From JAJTZA01 sp041749815 (lineage in GTDB: Bacteria; Verrucomicrobiota; Verrucomicrobiia; Chthoniobacterales; Terrimicrobiaceae), in NCBI GenBank assembly GCA_041749815.1, contig JBGTAR010000116.1, forward strand, positions 1 through 37,266: a DNA stretch of 37,266 nucleotides. The letters are read 5' to 3'. Under the pieces are notes generated by a model. It was not told the DNA's origin. It was given only the letters and a program-made list of their open reading frames with translations, and searched no databases. Positions 22,382-33,100 of the stretch are shown piece after piece. The translations under genes were made by a program, and so were the position numbers. How positions within the stretch are numbered: the first letter of the stretch is position 1; each line of letters begins with the position of its first letter.

Positions 22382-24358
22382 TCACGCCGGCTGATAAACC
22401 TCAGCGCCTGACTCGACAAATTCCTTGGATTTTTCCTCCATGCCAAGCCGTAGGGCCTCTTCCTCGGAGATTGCCTGCTCGGCCGCGTATTTGCGGACGT
22501 CCTCGGTGATTTTCATGCTGCAGAAGTGGGGGCCGCACATCGAGCAGAAGTGGGCGCTTTTTGCACCTTCCTGGGGCAGGGTTTCGTCGTGGTATTCGCG
22601 GGCCGTCACCGGGTCGAGGCTCAGATTGAATTGGTCTTCCCAACGGAATTCGAAGCGGGCCTTGGAGATGGCATTGTCACGGAGTTGGGCTCCGGGATGG
22701 CCCTTGGCCAGGTCGGCAGCATGGGCTGCGAGTTTGTAGGTGATGACCCCGGCTTTCACGTCTTCTTTGTTGGGAAGGCCCAGGTGTTCCTTGGGGGTCA
22801 CATAACAGAGCATGGCACAGCCATACCAACCAATCATCGCCGCGCCGATGCCACTCGTGATATGATCATATCCGGGCGCAATGTCCGTCGTGAGAGGCCC
22901 CAATGTGTAAAACGGCGCTTCATGACACCACTCGAGTTGCTTGGCCATGTTTTCTTCGATCATGTGCATCGGGACGTGGCCGGGGCCTTCATTCATGACT
23001 TGCACGCCCTTGGCCCAGGCCCGTTGGGTGAGTTCGCCCTGGACTTCGAGTTCGCCGAATTGGGCCTTGTCATTCGCATCAGCAATGGAGCCCGGTCGAA
23101 GCCCGTCCCCAATGCTGAAGGAGACATCATAGGCCGCCATGATATCGCAAATGTCATCCCAGTGAGTGTAGAGGAAGTTTTCCTTGTGGTGGGCCAGGCA
23201 CCATTTGGCCAAAATACTTCCGCCGCGGCTCACGATCCCGGTCATTCGTTTTGCAGTGAGAGGAATAAAACGCAGGAGAACTCCCGCGTGGATGGTGAAA
23301 TAATCGACTCCCTGCTCCGCCTGTTCGATGAGCGTGTCGCGGTAAATTTCCCATGTCAGTTCCTCGGCCTTGCCACCAACTTTTTCGAGAGCCTGATAAA
23401 TCGGAACCGTACCGATCGGCACAGGGGAGTTCCGAAGGATCCACTCGCGGGTGGCATGAATATTTTTTCCGGTGGAAAGGTCCATCACCGTGTCGGCCCC
23501 CCATTTGGTGGCCCACCGCATTTTTTCAACCTCTTCTTCAATGCTGGAGGCCACAGCGCTATTGCCGATATTGGCATTGATTTTGACCAGGAAATTCCGC
23601 CCGATGATCATCGGTTCGAGTTCGGGGTGGTTGATATTGCAAGGGATAATGGCCCGTCCGGCCGCGACTTCGCTGCGCACAAATTCTGCCGTGATTTCCT
23701 TGGGGATGCGCTGAGGAAACCGCGAAAACACACTCGGTGTGTACGGGGAGGGAGGGGACGGCTGTTGAGCGGAACCCGCATGTTGTTTGCCAAGTTCGTC
23801 GCGGGCAATGTCCTGAGCAAAATCTGCAATCTGAAGGTCGCCGTCTGAGATGGCTTGTCGGCCCATGTTTTCGCGCAGAGCAATAAATTCCATCTCTGGC
23901 GTGATCATGCCCTGACGCGCATACCACAGCTGGGTCACGGGATGACCGGCTGAGCCACGGAGCGGGGTTTTGGAAAACTTGGGATTCTGGATTTTTGCGC
24001 TGCCGTTTCTTGCCTGAGCATGAACCTCGGAAAGGTAACCGTCATCAAGGGGTTGGGTTTTTCTCCCCTGATATTCCTCGACATCATTGCGCCCGAGAAC
24101 CCATTCCCGGCGGAGTGGTGGCAGGCCTTCTTCGACAGAACCCTCAAAATCAGGATCTCCCCATGGCCCTGAGGTGTCATAAACTCGCACCGGATCGTTG
24201 GCCGCCAATTCGCCTGAGAAGGATTTTGTTGCTGCCTGGGTGATTTCTCGCAGAGGCACTTGGATGTCAGGGTGAATCGACCCGGAGACATACACCCGTG
24301 AGGAGTTGGGAAGAGATTCCGTGCTGTGAGGTTCGAAGGACGATTTGTTTGCGATCAT
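22382..24358 (-). CDS. thiC: Phosphomethylpyrimidine synthase
   Basis: This 658-residue radical SAM enzyme makes HMP phosphate from AIR in thiamine synthesis. It has the family N-terminus with RVYVSGSIHPDIQVPLREI, the ThiC core (GRNFLVKINANIGNSA, DTVMDLSTGKNIH and ITSGIGAAMIGWYGCAMLCY), and the C-terminal cluster motif CSMCGPHFCS (the CxxCxxxxC radical-SAM ligands). The ATG at 24358 is chosen; an in-frame GTG at 24379 is less likely. A TPP riboswitch lies directly upstream, so expression should fall when thiamine pyrophosphate is plentiful. The four-helix-bundle element follows the stop by a few bases. Confidence 0.97.
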   Translation of the reverse strand: MIANKSSFEPHSTESLPNSSRVYVSGSIHPDIQVPLREITQAATKSFSGELAANDPVRVYDTSGPWGDPDFEGSVEEGLPPLRREWVLGRNDVEEYQGRKTQPLDDGYLSEVHAQARNGSAKIQNPKFSKTPLRGSAGHPVTQLWYARQGMITPEMEFIALRENMGRQAISDGDLQIADFAQDIARDELGKQHAGSAQQPSPPSPYTPSVFSRFPQRIPKEITAEFVRSEVAAGRAIIPCNINHPELEPMIIGRNFLVKINANIGNSAVASSIEEEVEKMRWATKWGADTVMDLSTGKNIHATREWILRNSPVPIGTVPIYQALEKVGGKAEELTWEIYRDTLIEQAEQGVDYFTIHAGVLLRFIPLTAKRMTGIVSRGGSILAKWCLAHHKENFLYTHWDDICDIMAAYDVSFSIGDGLRPGSIADANDKAQFGELEVQGELTQRAWAKGVQVMNEGPGHVPMHMIEENMAKQLEWCHEAPFYTLGPLTTDIAPGYDHITSGIGAAMIGWYGCAMLCYVTPKEHLGLPNKEDVKAGVITYKLAAHAADLAKGHPGAQLRDNAISKARFEFRWEDQFNLSLDPVTAREYHDETLPQEGAKSAHFCSMCGPHFCSMKITEDVRKYAAEQAISEEEALRLGMEEKSKEFVESGAEVYQPA

Positions 24359-24398
24359 GGGTGCATGGATTTTCTGCACGCATGGTTGCCTTCAAGGC

Positions 24399-24490
24399 CG
24401 CTCCCTACGCCGGTGTTGGCCGGATCAGGTTCCTAGGGTCTTCTCCGTTGATCACCAACGTTGAACTCTCAGCCATCGGGCTCCCCTGCG
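24399..24490 (-). promoter_or_regulatory. TPP riboswitch (THI element) upstream of thiC
   Basis: On the minus strand the 5' half GGGGAGCCC..GGCTGAGAG and the 3' half GAACCTGATCCGG..CACCGGCGTAGGGAG match the conserved thi-box words. These include CTGAGA of the pyrimidine-sensing helix and CCTGATC of the pyrophosphate-sensing helix. An optional stem lies between them. A further stem (GTGCA...TGCAC) near 24362-24379 lies just before the thiC start and may be part of the expression platform. Confidence 0.95.
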
Positions 24491-24687
24491 TTGCGTGCAT
24501 CCTCGGACCAAAGGATCGCGACGTCAAGTCATGCGGATAGGCAATTTGTGGCGCGAGAAAAGACATTGGTTGGCGAACCCATGGCTTGAAAGCATGAAAA
24601 GCAAGAGTATGGGCACTTCACTTAAGCTCGCTTTTTTGCCAAAATGATCTCGTATTTCCCATCAACCTCCGAGGAACTCCAAGAGCA

Positions 24688-25140
24688 TTGCCAAAGCCGC
24701 CCAAACATCTCGTTTCGATTATTATTGCCGCCGCACTCGTGTCGGTGCTGGTGGTTTCCACAAAGAATACGGTTTATAACGCGGTAACCAACTCCTGCCT
24801 CAAATCAATAGCCGCCCACATAAAAAGTACTCACGGCAAAGATCTCGGGACCATTCATCGGGAGGGCGATTGGGTGAACCTCAATAACGAGCAATTAAAG
24901 GATTTCCACAGAGCAGGAAGGGAGTTTTTTGATTACAAGTCCCGATGTGAAAAAATGGTCTGCGACGCTTGGGGCCGCCCTGTGGACATCGCTTATAAAT
25001 TTGTTGGAGATTCGCTCTATGTGAAAGTCTCCTCCATGGGCGCTGACGAAACTCCTTCAAGTGATGATCTCTTGGAGGAGGTGGTCTTCGAAAAAGCTTC
25101 TCTAACCAACATCCTGGCTGCTCCAATAACCCTTCCCTAG
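24688..25140 (+). CDS. Hypothetical membrane-anchored protein, pseudopilin GspG-like C-terminus
   Basis: This 150-residue protein has one hydrophobic N-terminal segment (about residues 9-26, VSIIIAAALVSVLVVSTK) followed by a polar domain. The stretch CDAWGRPVDIAYKFVGDSLY and VSSMGADETPSSDDLLEE resembles the C-terminus of type II secretion pseudopilins, where DPWGxP and SxGxDG residues bind calcium. The N-terminal prepilin cleavage motif (GFTLIE) is absent, so it is not a standard pseudopilin. The start is a TTG at 24688 with GAGGA about 12 bases before it. No secretion genes are nearby. It may be an orphan or a regulatory inner-membrane protein. Confidence 0.5.
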   Translation: MPKPPKHLVSIIIAAALVSVLVVSTKNTVYNAVTNSCLKSIAAHIKSTHGKDLGTIHREGDWVNLNNEQLKDFHRAGREFFDYKSRCEKMVCDAWGRPVDIAYKFVGDSLYVKVSSMGADETPSSDDLLEEVVFEKASLTNILAAPITLP

Positions 25141-25227
25141 GCAACACTTGCTCTCAAGCTTTTGGAGAAATCAGCTTTCTTTCTGTGACCTCGTTTGCTG
25201 AGATAAAAAGTTCAATCCTCTCGTTCT

Positions 25228-26388
25228 ATGTCAAAACGCACACTCAACGTCGGTCTCATCGGTTACAATTTTATGGGCAAGACCCATTCCAACGCGTGGC
25301 GACAAGCTCCGCGGTTTTTTGACCTGCCGGTGGATGTGGCATTACACACCATTTGTGGGCGCTCGGCCGATGCGGTGGAAGAGGCGCGTCAGAAGTTGGG
25401 GTGGCAATTTGCGAGCACCAACTGGAAGGAAGTCGTTTCGAATCCTGAGATTGATATTATCGATATTTCAACGCCGAATGACAGTCATTGCGAAATCGCA
25501 ATCGAAGCTGCCAAGCACGGCAAGGCCATCCTCTGTGAAAAGCCCCTGGCCCTCAATGTGGCGCAGTGCGAAAAAATGGTGGCGGCGGTCAAAAAAGCGA
25601 AGGTGCCAAACATGGTCTGTCACAACTACCGGCGCATCCCGGCCATCGCCCTTGCCAAACGGATGATCGAGCGGGGGGATCTCGGTGACAGAATTTATCA
25701 TTATCGCGCCAGATATGCCCAGGATTGGATCGCTGATCCGATGTTTCCCCTGGTGTGGAGACTGCAATCAAAGATCGCGGGCTCTGGAACCCATGGCGAC
25801 ATTGATGCCCACATCATCGACCTTGGCCGTTACCTCGTCGGCGAAATCAAGGAAGTCACGGCTCTGATGGAAACTTTTGTTAAGGAACGCCCGCTGTTGG
25901 AAGAGTCTGGCTCGGGGCTGACGGCCAAAGGCGCTCAAAAAACCGGCAAGGTCACCGTGGATGATGCTGTTTCCTGGATCGGACGTTTCAAAAATGGCGC
26001 CATCGCGAATTTGGAAGCCACGCGCTTTGCGTATGGTCGGAAGAATCACATCACCATCGAGATCAACGGCAGCAAAGGTTCCCTGACATTTGATTTTGAG
26101 GACATGAACCGGCTGAAGTTTTACAATGCCGCCGACCCCTCAGATGCCAATGGTTTCAAAGATATTATTGTTACGGAGGGGAACCACCCTTACGCCGGAG
26201 CATGGTGGCCTCCAGGACACATCATCGGATATGAACACACCTTCGTGAACACTTTTGCGGATTTTATCACCGCTGTTGCCGAAGGGAAAAGCGTTCACCC
26301 CACCTTTGAGGATGGTTTGAAAACCGAGAAAGTCCTCACCGCTGTCAGCGCCAGTGCGCGAAGCCGCGAGTGGATTCGGGTCAGTTAA
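25228..26388 (+). CDS. Gfo/Idh/MocA-family oxidoreductase
   Basis: This 386-residue protein has the NAD(P)-binding N-terminus VGLIGYNFMGKTHSNAWRQA, the strand IDIIDISTPNDSH and the family EKPLALN motif around residue 105, followed by the C-terminal alpha/beta domain with GTHGDIDAHIIDLGRYLVGE. Such enzymes oxidise or epimerise sugars and inositols; the substrate is not readable. The beta-mannosidase gene begins within about 20 bases of its stop (or overlaps it, depending on the start), so they are likely co-transcribed and the substrate may be a mannose-derived sugar. No SD is visible before the ATG. Confidence 0.9.
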   Translation: MSKRTLNVGLIGYNFMGKTHSNAWRQAPRFFDLPVDVALHTICGRSADAVEEARQKLGWQFASTNWKEVVSNPEIDIIDISTPNDSHCEIAIEAAKHGKAILCEKPLALNVAQCEKMVAAVKKAKVPNMVCHNYRRIPAIALAKRMIERGDLGDRIYHYRARYAQDWIADPMFPLVWRLQSKIAGSGTHGDIDAHIIDLGRYLVGEIKEVTALMETFVKERPLLEESGSGLTAKGAQKTGKVTVDDAVSWIGRFKNGAIANLEATRFAYGRKNHITIEINGSKGSLTFDFEDMNRLKFYNAADPSDANGFKDIIVTEGNHPYAGAWWPPGHIIGYEHTFVNTFADFITAVAEGKSVHPTFEDGLKTEKVLTAVSASARSREWIRVS

Positions 26389-26407
26389 CGACACCCGTAA
26401 AATCCTG

Positions 26408-28885
26408 GTGAGTGTGACTGCAGCCCAGATTGTGTCTCTGAGCGGCACATGGAACGTTCGTTCCTCGGACGGGTCCCTGCAGCTTGTAGGGACTGTGCCC
26501 GGCTGTGTTCACACCGACCTTCGCGCTGCAAACCTCATGGGAGATCCGCATTGGAGAGATGAGGAGAAACACCAACTCTGGATCACCGAGAAGGATTGGA
26601 TCTACGAGCGGCGGTTTTCAGTGACCGAAGCATTCCTGGAACACGAACACGTGGAGTTGGTTGCGGAGGGACTGGACACGCTCACAGAAATTCAAATCAA
26701 TGGCAACGTGTTGGCGACAACCGATAATATGTTCCGCTGTTACCGGTTCCCTCTGAATGACCGGTTGAAGGCTGGCGAGAATTCGATCTGTGTGACCTTT
26801 CGTTCCCCGCTGCCACTGTTGGCTGAGAAACATGCCAAACGGCCGTTGACGACATGGAATGTCAACGAGGCAGCCTATGCCAGTCGTGGATACATTCGCA
26901 AAATGGCCTGTAGCTTCGGGTGGGATTGGGGCCTGATGGGCGCCACGGCAGGGATTTGGAAACCAATCAACCTGGAGGCTTGGGATGCAGCAAAGCTGGA
27001 TAATGTTCGCTTGCAGCAGGTCCATGAGGACGGACTGGTTCGTTTGCACGTCGTCCCTGAGTTTTTAGGGGCTCCCGCCGCGAATGAGCAAGTCAGGGTC
27101 ATCGTCGAAAAAGACAGCGCAGTTGTCTGTGATGATGCAGGTCCAGCGGATAAAGCGCTCACTTGCACCTTAACCAATCCTACGCTGTGGTTTCCAAACT
27201 CCCTTGGTTCCCAACCGCTTTACACCGTTCGGATTTTATACACCACTGGTGATGGTTCCGTGCGGGGTCAACTCGCGCGAAGAATCGGTCTGCGGACCTT
27301 GGCTCTGGTGCGTGAAGCCGATGAATACGGGGAATCCTTCACCTTCTCGATCAACGGCAGGAAGGCCTTCATGAAAGGTGCCAACTGGATCCCGGCGGAA
27401 TTGTATCCATCTGCGGTCGATCGGCAGCGACTGCGACCATTGCTTGTCGCGGCTAGAGATTCCCACATGACCATGCTCCGGGTTTGGGGCGGCGGAATTT
27501 ATGAGTCCGAGGACTTTTATGATCTGTGCGATGAGTTAGGCCTGTTGGTGTGGCAGGATTTTGCATTTGCTTGTGGATCGTACCCGCTGGATGACCCCAC
27601 ATTTGTTGAGAATGCGCGCATGGAAGCCATCGATAACATTCGTCGATTGCGCCACCGTGCTTCCCTCGCATTATGGTGCGGCAACAATGAACTCGAGCAG
27701 GGCATTGTTGGTGGCGAAAATTATGAGGATGGCAGGATGCCATGGAAGGACTACGTTGCATTTTTTGACGGAGTTCTTGGTGCCACAACGGCAGAGTATG
27801 ATGGGGTGACCCCATTCTGGCCCGGAAGTCCCCACACTCCGGCTCCGGGAGATCGGCTGGATTTTAATGACAACAATCGCGGCGACACCCACATGTGGTC
27901 GGTATGGTTTGGTGGGAAGCCCTTCGAGGCCCAGCGTCAGTGGACCACCCGTTTTATGAGTGAATTCGGGTTTCAATCATTTCCAGAAATGAAAACCATT
28001 GAGGCTTTCACCGAGCCGGAGGATCGCAACCTGACGAGCTACATCATGGATTTTCATCAGCGGAGCGGTCCAGGAAACAAGACGATCCTTTCTTACATTG
28101 CCTCGTGGTTTCTGATGCCAAACAGCCTCGCTTCCACGGTGACTCTCAGTCAACTCAGCCAAGCGCTCTGTGTCGAGTTTGCCACCGAACACCTGCGGCG
28201 GATCCAACCACGTTCCATGGGTGTCCTCTACTGGCAACTCAATGATCTCTGGCCCGCCCCCACATGGTCCTCCATCGATTACTTCGGCAGGTGGAAGGCC
28301 CTTCAGCATTTTGCTCGTCGATTTAATGAACCCCTTCACGTTTCGCTCTTGGAACACACCGAATCAACACCTCAGATGGCCATCCATCTTTCCAATCAAC
28401 GTTTGGATAGCACCGAGGCCGATGTGCACTGGCGGGTTGTGACGACTTCCGGCGTCACCGTTGAGCAGGGGAGCCTGAGGGTTCTGATTCCGGCTCAAAC
28501 CAATGAGGAGATTACGCGCCTGGATTGTGAGACACTGATCCAAAAATTTGGCAGAAGGTCGCTCCTTTTCTATTCATGGGCGCAACGTTCAGAAGATTCC
28601 CAGACAGCCATCGTGATGAATTCCTTTAGCCGACCCAAACATTTGACGCTTGAGGATCCAGGTCTTGAATCGCAAACCGTGACTCATGACGAAACCCGAG
28701 TGGACATCACCCTGCAAACCCAACGCCCCGCTCTTTGGGTGCGTCTCTCCCACCCCGACCCAGCAACTGAATTTAGTGACAATTATTTTCACCTGCTTCC
28801 CGGGCAGCCGAAAACCATATCCGCAACCACGGCCACAGCCCCCACCGGCCCGTTCGTGGTGGAATCTCTCATTAGCTGGAGTTGA
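26408..28885 (+). CDS. Beta-mannosidase, glycoside hydrolase family 2
   Basis: This protein of about 825 residues removes terminal beta-mannose from manno-oligosaccharides. GH2 domains follow in order: a sugar-binding jelly roll with LSGTWNVRSSDGSLQLVGTV, WVIYERRFSV-like sequence and NMFRCYRFPL, an immunoglobulin-like domain, and the TIM barrel with KGANWIPAELYPS and MLRVWGGGIYESEDFYDLCD. The acid/base Glu is in LALWCGNNELEQG and the nucleophile is probably the Glu of FMSEFGFQSFP. No signal peptide is apparent, so it should act in the cytoplasm on imported oligosaccharides. The frame is open from a GTG at 26354, overlapping the oxidoreductase; GTG at 26408 or 26414 is a more plausible start but is not certain. 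Confidence 0.9.
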   Translation: MSVTAAQIVSLSGTWNVRSSDGSLQLVGTVPGCVHTDLRAANLMGDPHWRDEEKHQLWITEKDWIYERRFSVTEAFLEHEHVELVAEGLDTLTEIQINGNVLATTDNMFRCYRFPLNDRLKAGENSICVTFRSPLPLLAEKHAKRPLTTWNVNEAAYASRGYIRKMACSFGWDWGLMGATAGIWKPINLEAWDAAKLDNVRLQQVHEDGLVRLHVVPEFLGAPAANEQVRVIVEKDSAVVCDDAGPADKALTCTLTNPTLWFPNSLGSQPLYTVRILYTTGDGSVRGQLARRIGLRTLALVREADEYGESFTFSINGRKAFMKGANWIPAELYPSAVDRQRLRPLLVAARDSHMTMLRVWGGGIYESEDFYDLCDELGLLVWQDFAFACGSYPLDDPTFVENARMEAIDNIRRLRHRASLALWCGNNELEQGIVGGENYEDGRMPWKDYVAFFDGVLGATTAEYDGVTPFWPGSPHTPAPGDRLDFNDNNRGDTHMWSVWFGGKPFEAQRQWTTRFMSEFGFQSFPEMKTIEAFTEPEDRNLTSYIMDFHQRSGPGNKTILSYIASWFLMPNSLASTVTLSQLSQALCVEFATEHLRRIQPRSMGVLYWQLNDLWPAPTWSSIDYFGRWKALQHFARRFNEPLHVSLLEHTESTPQMAIHLSNQRLDSTEADVHWRVVTTSGVTVEQGSLRVLIPAQTNEEITRLDCETLIQKFGRRSLLFYSWAQRSEDSQTAIVMNSFSRPKHLTLEDPGLESQTVTHDETRVDITLQTQRPALWVRLSHPDPATEFSDNYFHLLPGQPKTISATTATAPTGPFVVESLISWS

Positions 28886-28951
28886 GGGCCCCACCGAACC
28901 AAAACGGCACAACGATTGACATCCATCTCCGACACGTCTAACAAACCCGCA

Positions 28952-30136
28952 ATGAGATTGGTGATCCCCGCTTTGCTTTTGAGCTTGGTCCTTGCAGGAT
29001 GTGAGGAGAAAAAACCGCCCGCTCCCATGCTGTCGGTGACCGTGGCACCGGTTGTGACCAGTGATGTGGTGGTTTATCAAACCTGGGTTGGCCTGTTGAA
29101 TGGATACCAAAATGCTGATGTCCGTGCCCAGGTGACCGGATATCTGCTTTCTCAAAACTACAAGGAGGGCTCCCTGGTAAAGGCTGGGGAGGTTTTGTTC
29201 ACGATCGATGCCCGCCCTTTTGAAGCCGCCCTGGCGCAGGCCCAGGCTGACTATGCCCAGAAAGTCGCCGAGGCTCAGTTGGGTCAGATCACCCTCGACC
29301 GCCAGACACAACTTTTCAAAACCAAGGTGATCAGCGAGCAGGAATATGACACGGCCGCCACCAATGCCCAAGCCGCTGTGGCTTCCGCGGCTGCTGCCCA
29401 AGCCAATGTGCAATCCGCTCAGGTGAACCTCAACTACTGCACCATCACGGCGCCTTTTGAAGGAGTCGTTGGAAAAGCCCAGGCACAAATTGGTGATCTG
29501 GTTGGCCCCGGAGGAAGCTCCACGGTTCTGACCCAAATTTCCCAGTTGGATCCCATCAAAGCGATTTTCTCAATCACCGAGCGCGAATATCTCCTCGCCT
29601 CGGAGGTGCTCTCCAAACTTCAGGCTCGGGACCGAGAGAAAACGGATGGCAGAATTTCGATGACCCTTGCGGACGGCGAGAAGTATCCAGAACTAGGTAA
29701 ATTCGATTTTGTGAACCGTCAGATCAACGTCGCAACCGGCACAATCGAGGTCGAGGCACTTTTCCCCAACCCGGATAACGTGCTGCGTCCCGGGCTGTTT
29801 GCACGAATCACAGCCCCCGTGAAAAAACTTGAGGGTGCCCTCCTCGTGCCTCAGCAAGCGGTCGTAGAATTGCAGGGCAATCATCTGGTTTCGATTGTTG
29901 GTGCTGACGATGTGGTGACCACGGTGCCAGTCAAGACGGGTCCAATCGACGGGCCCAACATCGTGGTGATGGGGAAACTCAAAGCTGGAGATAACGTGGT
30001 TGTGGGTGGCGTGGAGAAAGTCCGCCCTGGCATGAAGGTGAAATCCTCACCTGTCCAGGCAGCACCATCACCGACCCCGCCTGCCAAGCCCGCCACATCA
30101 GCTCTCTCGATACGTTCCTTGCGGGCCCTTTCCTGA
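28952..30136 (+). CDS. RND efflux system periplasmic adaptor (membrane fusion protein)
   Basis: This 394-residue AcrA/MexA-like adaptor is a lipoprotein: the ATG at 28952 gives MRLVIPALLLSLVLAGC with the lipobox cysteine C17. An earlier TTG frame start would spoil the signal. The barrel-sandwich halves (NADVRAQVTGYLL with EGSLVKAGEVLFTID, and CTITAPFEGVVGKAQAQIGD) flank a long Ala/Gln-rich helical hairpin, followed by the VEALFPNPDNVLRPGLFARI beta-barrel. It bridges the inner-membrane pump to an outer-membrane channel. The pump gene follows after 9 bases. No TolC-like gene is present in the window. Confidence 0.94.
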   Translation: MRLVIPALLLSLVLAGCEEKKPPAPMLSVTVAPVVTSDVVVYQTWVGLLNGYQNADVRAQVTGYLLSQNYKEGSLVKAGEVLFTIDARPFEAALAQAQADYAQKVAEAQLGQITLDRQTQLFKTKVISEQEYDTAATNAQAAVASAAAAQANVQSAQVNLNYCTITAPFEGVVGKAQAQIGDLVGPGGSSTVLTQISQLDPIKAIFSITEREYLLASEVLSKLQARDREKTDGRISMTLADGEKYPELGKFDFVNRQINVATGTIEVEALFPNPDNVLRPGLFARITAPVKKLEGALLVPQQAVVELQGNHLVSIVGADDVVTTVPVKTGPIDGPNIVVMGKLKAGDNVVVGGVEKVRPGMKVKSSPVQAAPSPTPPAKPATSALSIRSLRALS

Positions 30137-30145
30137 TCACCCGGC

Positions 30146-33100
30146 ATGTCGAATTTTTTCATCAGACGCCCGATTGTTGCGATGGTCATTGCCATCATCA
30201 CAGTCATTGTCGGGCTTGTCTCGATGGCGGGGCTGCCCATTGCCCAATTTCCAAACATCGTTCCACCCCAGATCCAAGTGGCGACGACCTATGTTGGGGC
30301 GGATGCGCTGACCGTCGAGCAGTCAGTTGCCACGCCTATTGAGCAACAAATGAGCGGGGTTGAGGGCATGGAATACATGTATTCCGTGAATGCCAGCAAT
30401 GGGGCCATGGCCCTGAATGTGATTTTTGGCATCGACACCAATCCGACCACGGACCAGATCCTCGCTCAAATGCGCCAAACCCAGGCCGCATCCCAATTGC
30501 CCACAGACGTGCGCAATTTTGGTGTGACTGTCACCCAGGCTTACGCGTCGCCGCTCGGTGTCTTCGTTTTGTATTCCCCGGACGACTCTTACGACCCCGT
30601 CTTCCTCGCGAACTACGCTTACATCAATATCAACGACCCGATGACCCGCGTGAACGGCGTCGGCCAGGTAAATATTTATGGGTCTGGTCAATACGCAATG
30701 CGTATCTGGGTTGAGCCCGACCGCTTGGCCACGCTGAACATCACAGTCCCCGACGTGATTAACGCCATCAATGCCCAAAACAATGTGAACCCTGCGGGCC
30801 AGATCGGTGGAGAGCCGGTGCCGGATGGGCAATTGTTCACGTACACGGTCAACACGACCGGCCGTCTCGTCAGCGTTGAGGACTTTGAAAACATTGTCAT
30901 TCGCGCCTCGCCAGAAGGAGCCATCGTTCGTGTCAAAGATGTCGCCAAGGTGACCCTCGGAGCCCAGTATTACAACCTCCGCGGGCGTTTTAATGGCAAA
31001 AATGCCGCTATTGTCTGTGTGTATCAGCAACCGGGCTCGAACGCCGTGGCCACCATGGCCGATGTCCGCAAGCTGATGGAAAAACTCTCCCAGGATTTCC
31101 CCGGCGGCCTCTCTTACACAGTGGCTCTGGACACCACCGAGGCCGTCACCGAGGGGGTCAAAGAAATCATCAAAACCCTTTTCGAAGCGATGATCCTTGT
31201 GATGATTGTTGTTTTTGTTTTCCTACAAGGCTGGCGGGCGACGTTAATCCCATTGATTGCGGTGCCGGTCTCCCTGATTGGCACGTTTGCGATCTTTCCG
31301 TTGCTCGGATTTTCCATCAACACCCTCTCGCTCTTTGGGCTCGTTCTGGCGATTGGATTGGTGGTGGATGACGCCATTGTGGTGGTTGAAGCCATAGAAA
31401 GTCACATCGAGAAAGGTCTCTCGCCGAGGAACGCCGCCATCAAGGCCATGTCCCAAGTGTCCGGCCCGGTGGTGGCCATTGCGCTGATCCTTGCGGCGGT
31501 GTTTATCCCGACGGTGTTTATCCCCGGAATCACGGGCGCTATGTATCAGCAGTTTGCGGTGACCATGGCGGTCTCGGTGATCATCTCCGCATTTAATGCG
31601 CTCACTCTCAGTCCAGCCTTGGGCGCTCTCCTCCTGCGACCGAAATCCAAAACCGCTTCCCAAGGAATTTTGGGCAGGTTCTTTGGTTGGTTTAATCGAT
31701 TTTTCGACAAGGTCACCAATGGATACGCCTCGGTCTGTGGAGGTTTGATGCGCAAATTGGTCATAGGCCTCCTGATTCTGGGTATCCTTTCCGTTACCGG
31801 TGTCGGTATCGGATCGAAACTTCCATCAGGGTTCATTCCTGAGGAGGATCAGGGATACGTGTTTGGTGCGGTGCAACTCCCCCGGGCCTCGTCCCTCCAA
31901 CAAACTGACAAGGCTTGCCGGGAGGCCGAAGCTTTGCTGCTAAAAACCGAGGGAGTGGAATACGTCACAACCGTCGTGGGCTTCAATTTGCTCAGCGCCG
32001 TGCAGGCCACCTACAACGGATTTTTCTTTATCACGCTCAAACCTTGGGCGGACCGAACTGCTGCGCAGTTGCAGGTTGATGCCATCATGCAGCGCATCAA
32101 CCGGGAATTTTCCGGGATGAGCATGCCCACGGCGGCGTTTGCATTCCCCCCTCCTGCCATCCCCGGTATTGGAACATCCGGTGGGGTGACATTTATCTTG
32201 GAGGATCGTACGGGGGGCGATGTCCAATTTATCGCAGAGAACACCAAAAAATTCATTCAGGAAGCCTCAAAACGTCCTGAGCTATCCAGGGTGTTCACGA
32301 CGGCGCTTTGGGATGTGCCGCAAATTTATATCGATGTGGACAAGGCCCAGGCCATGATCCAAGGAGTGAGCCTCTCGGATGCTTATGAAACCCTGCAGAC
32401 ATTCCTTGGCGGGTATTTTGTCAATTATTTCAACCGCTTCGGCCTCCAATGGCAGGTCTATGTGCAGGCGGCCGGGGAATACCGCACGGACATCAAGAAT
32501 CTTGGGCTTTTTTACGTAACCAACAGCGATGGAGACTCCGTGCCACTTTCATCCTTCGTGAATGCCAAGGAGAGCTTCGGCCCTGAGTTCACCATGCGTT
32601 TTAATATGTATCGCTGCTCTCAAATCAATGCGTCCGTGGCCGAGGGCTACAGCACGGGCCAGGCCATGGCCGCTTTGGAGGAGGTCTTCAAGGAATCCAT
32701 GCCCAATGGGATGGGTTACGATTATTTTGGCATGTCATTCCAAGAGAAACAGGCTGCGGAAGGGGTGCCCCCCACGGCGATCTTTGGGCTCTCCCTGTTG
32801 TTCGTGTTCCTGATCCTTGCCGCCCAATACGAAAGTTGGTCGCTCCCGTTCAGCGTGCTTCTCACCACCCCAATTGCCGTTTTTGGGGCTTTCGCCGCTC
32901 TCCTGTCCCGCGGGATGCAAAACAATCTTTATGCCCAGATTGGACTCGTGATGCTGATTGGTCTTGCCGCCAAAAACGCGATCCTGATCGTGGAATTTGC
33001 CAAGGATGAATATGAAAAAGGCAAACCGCTTTTTGAGGCCACCATCTCTGGAGCCAAGCTGCGGTTGCGGCCGATTCTTATGACAGCCTTTGCATTCATC

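Noticed and set aside
22526..23848. Long plus-strand frame opposite thiC
   Set aside because: It is antisense to a complete, strongly conserved thiC, shows no recognisable domain and has the composition of a reverse-frame shadow.
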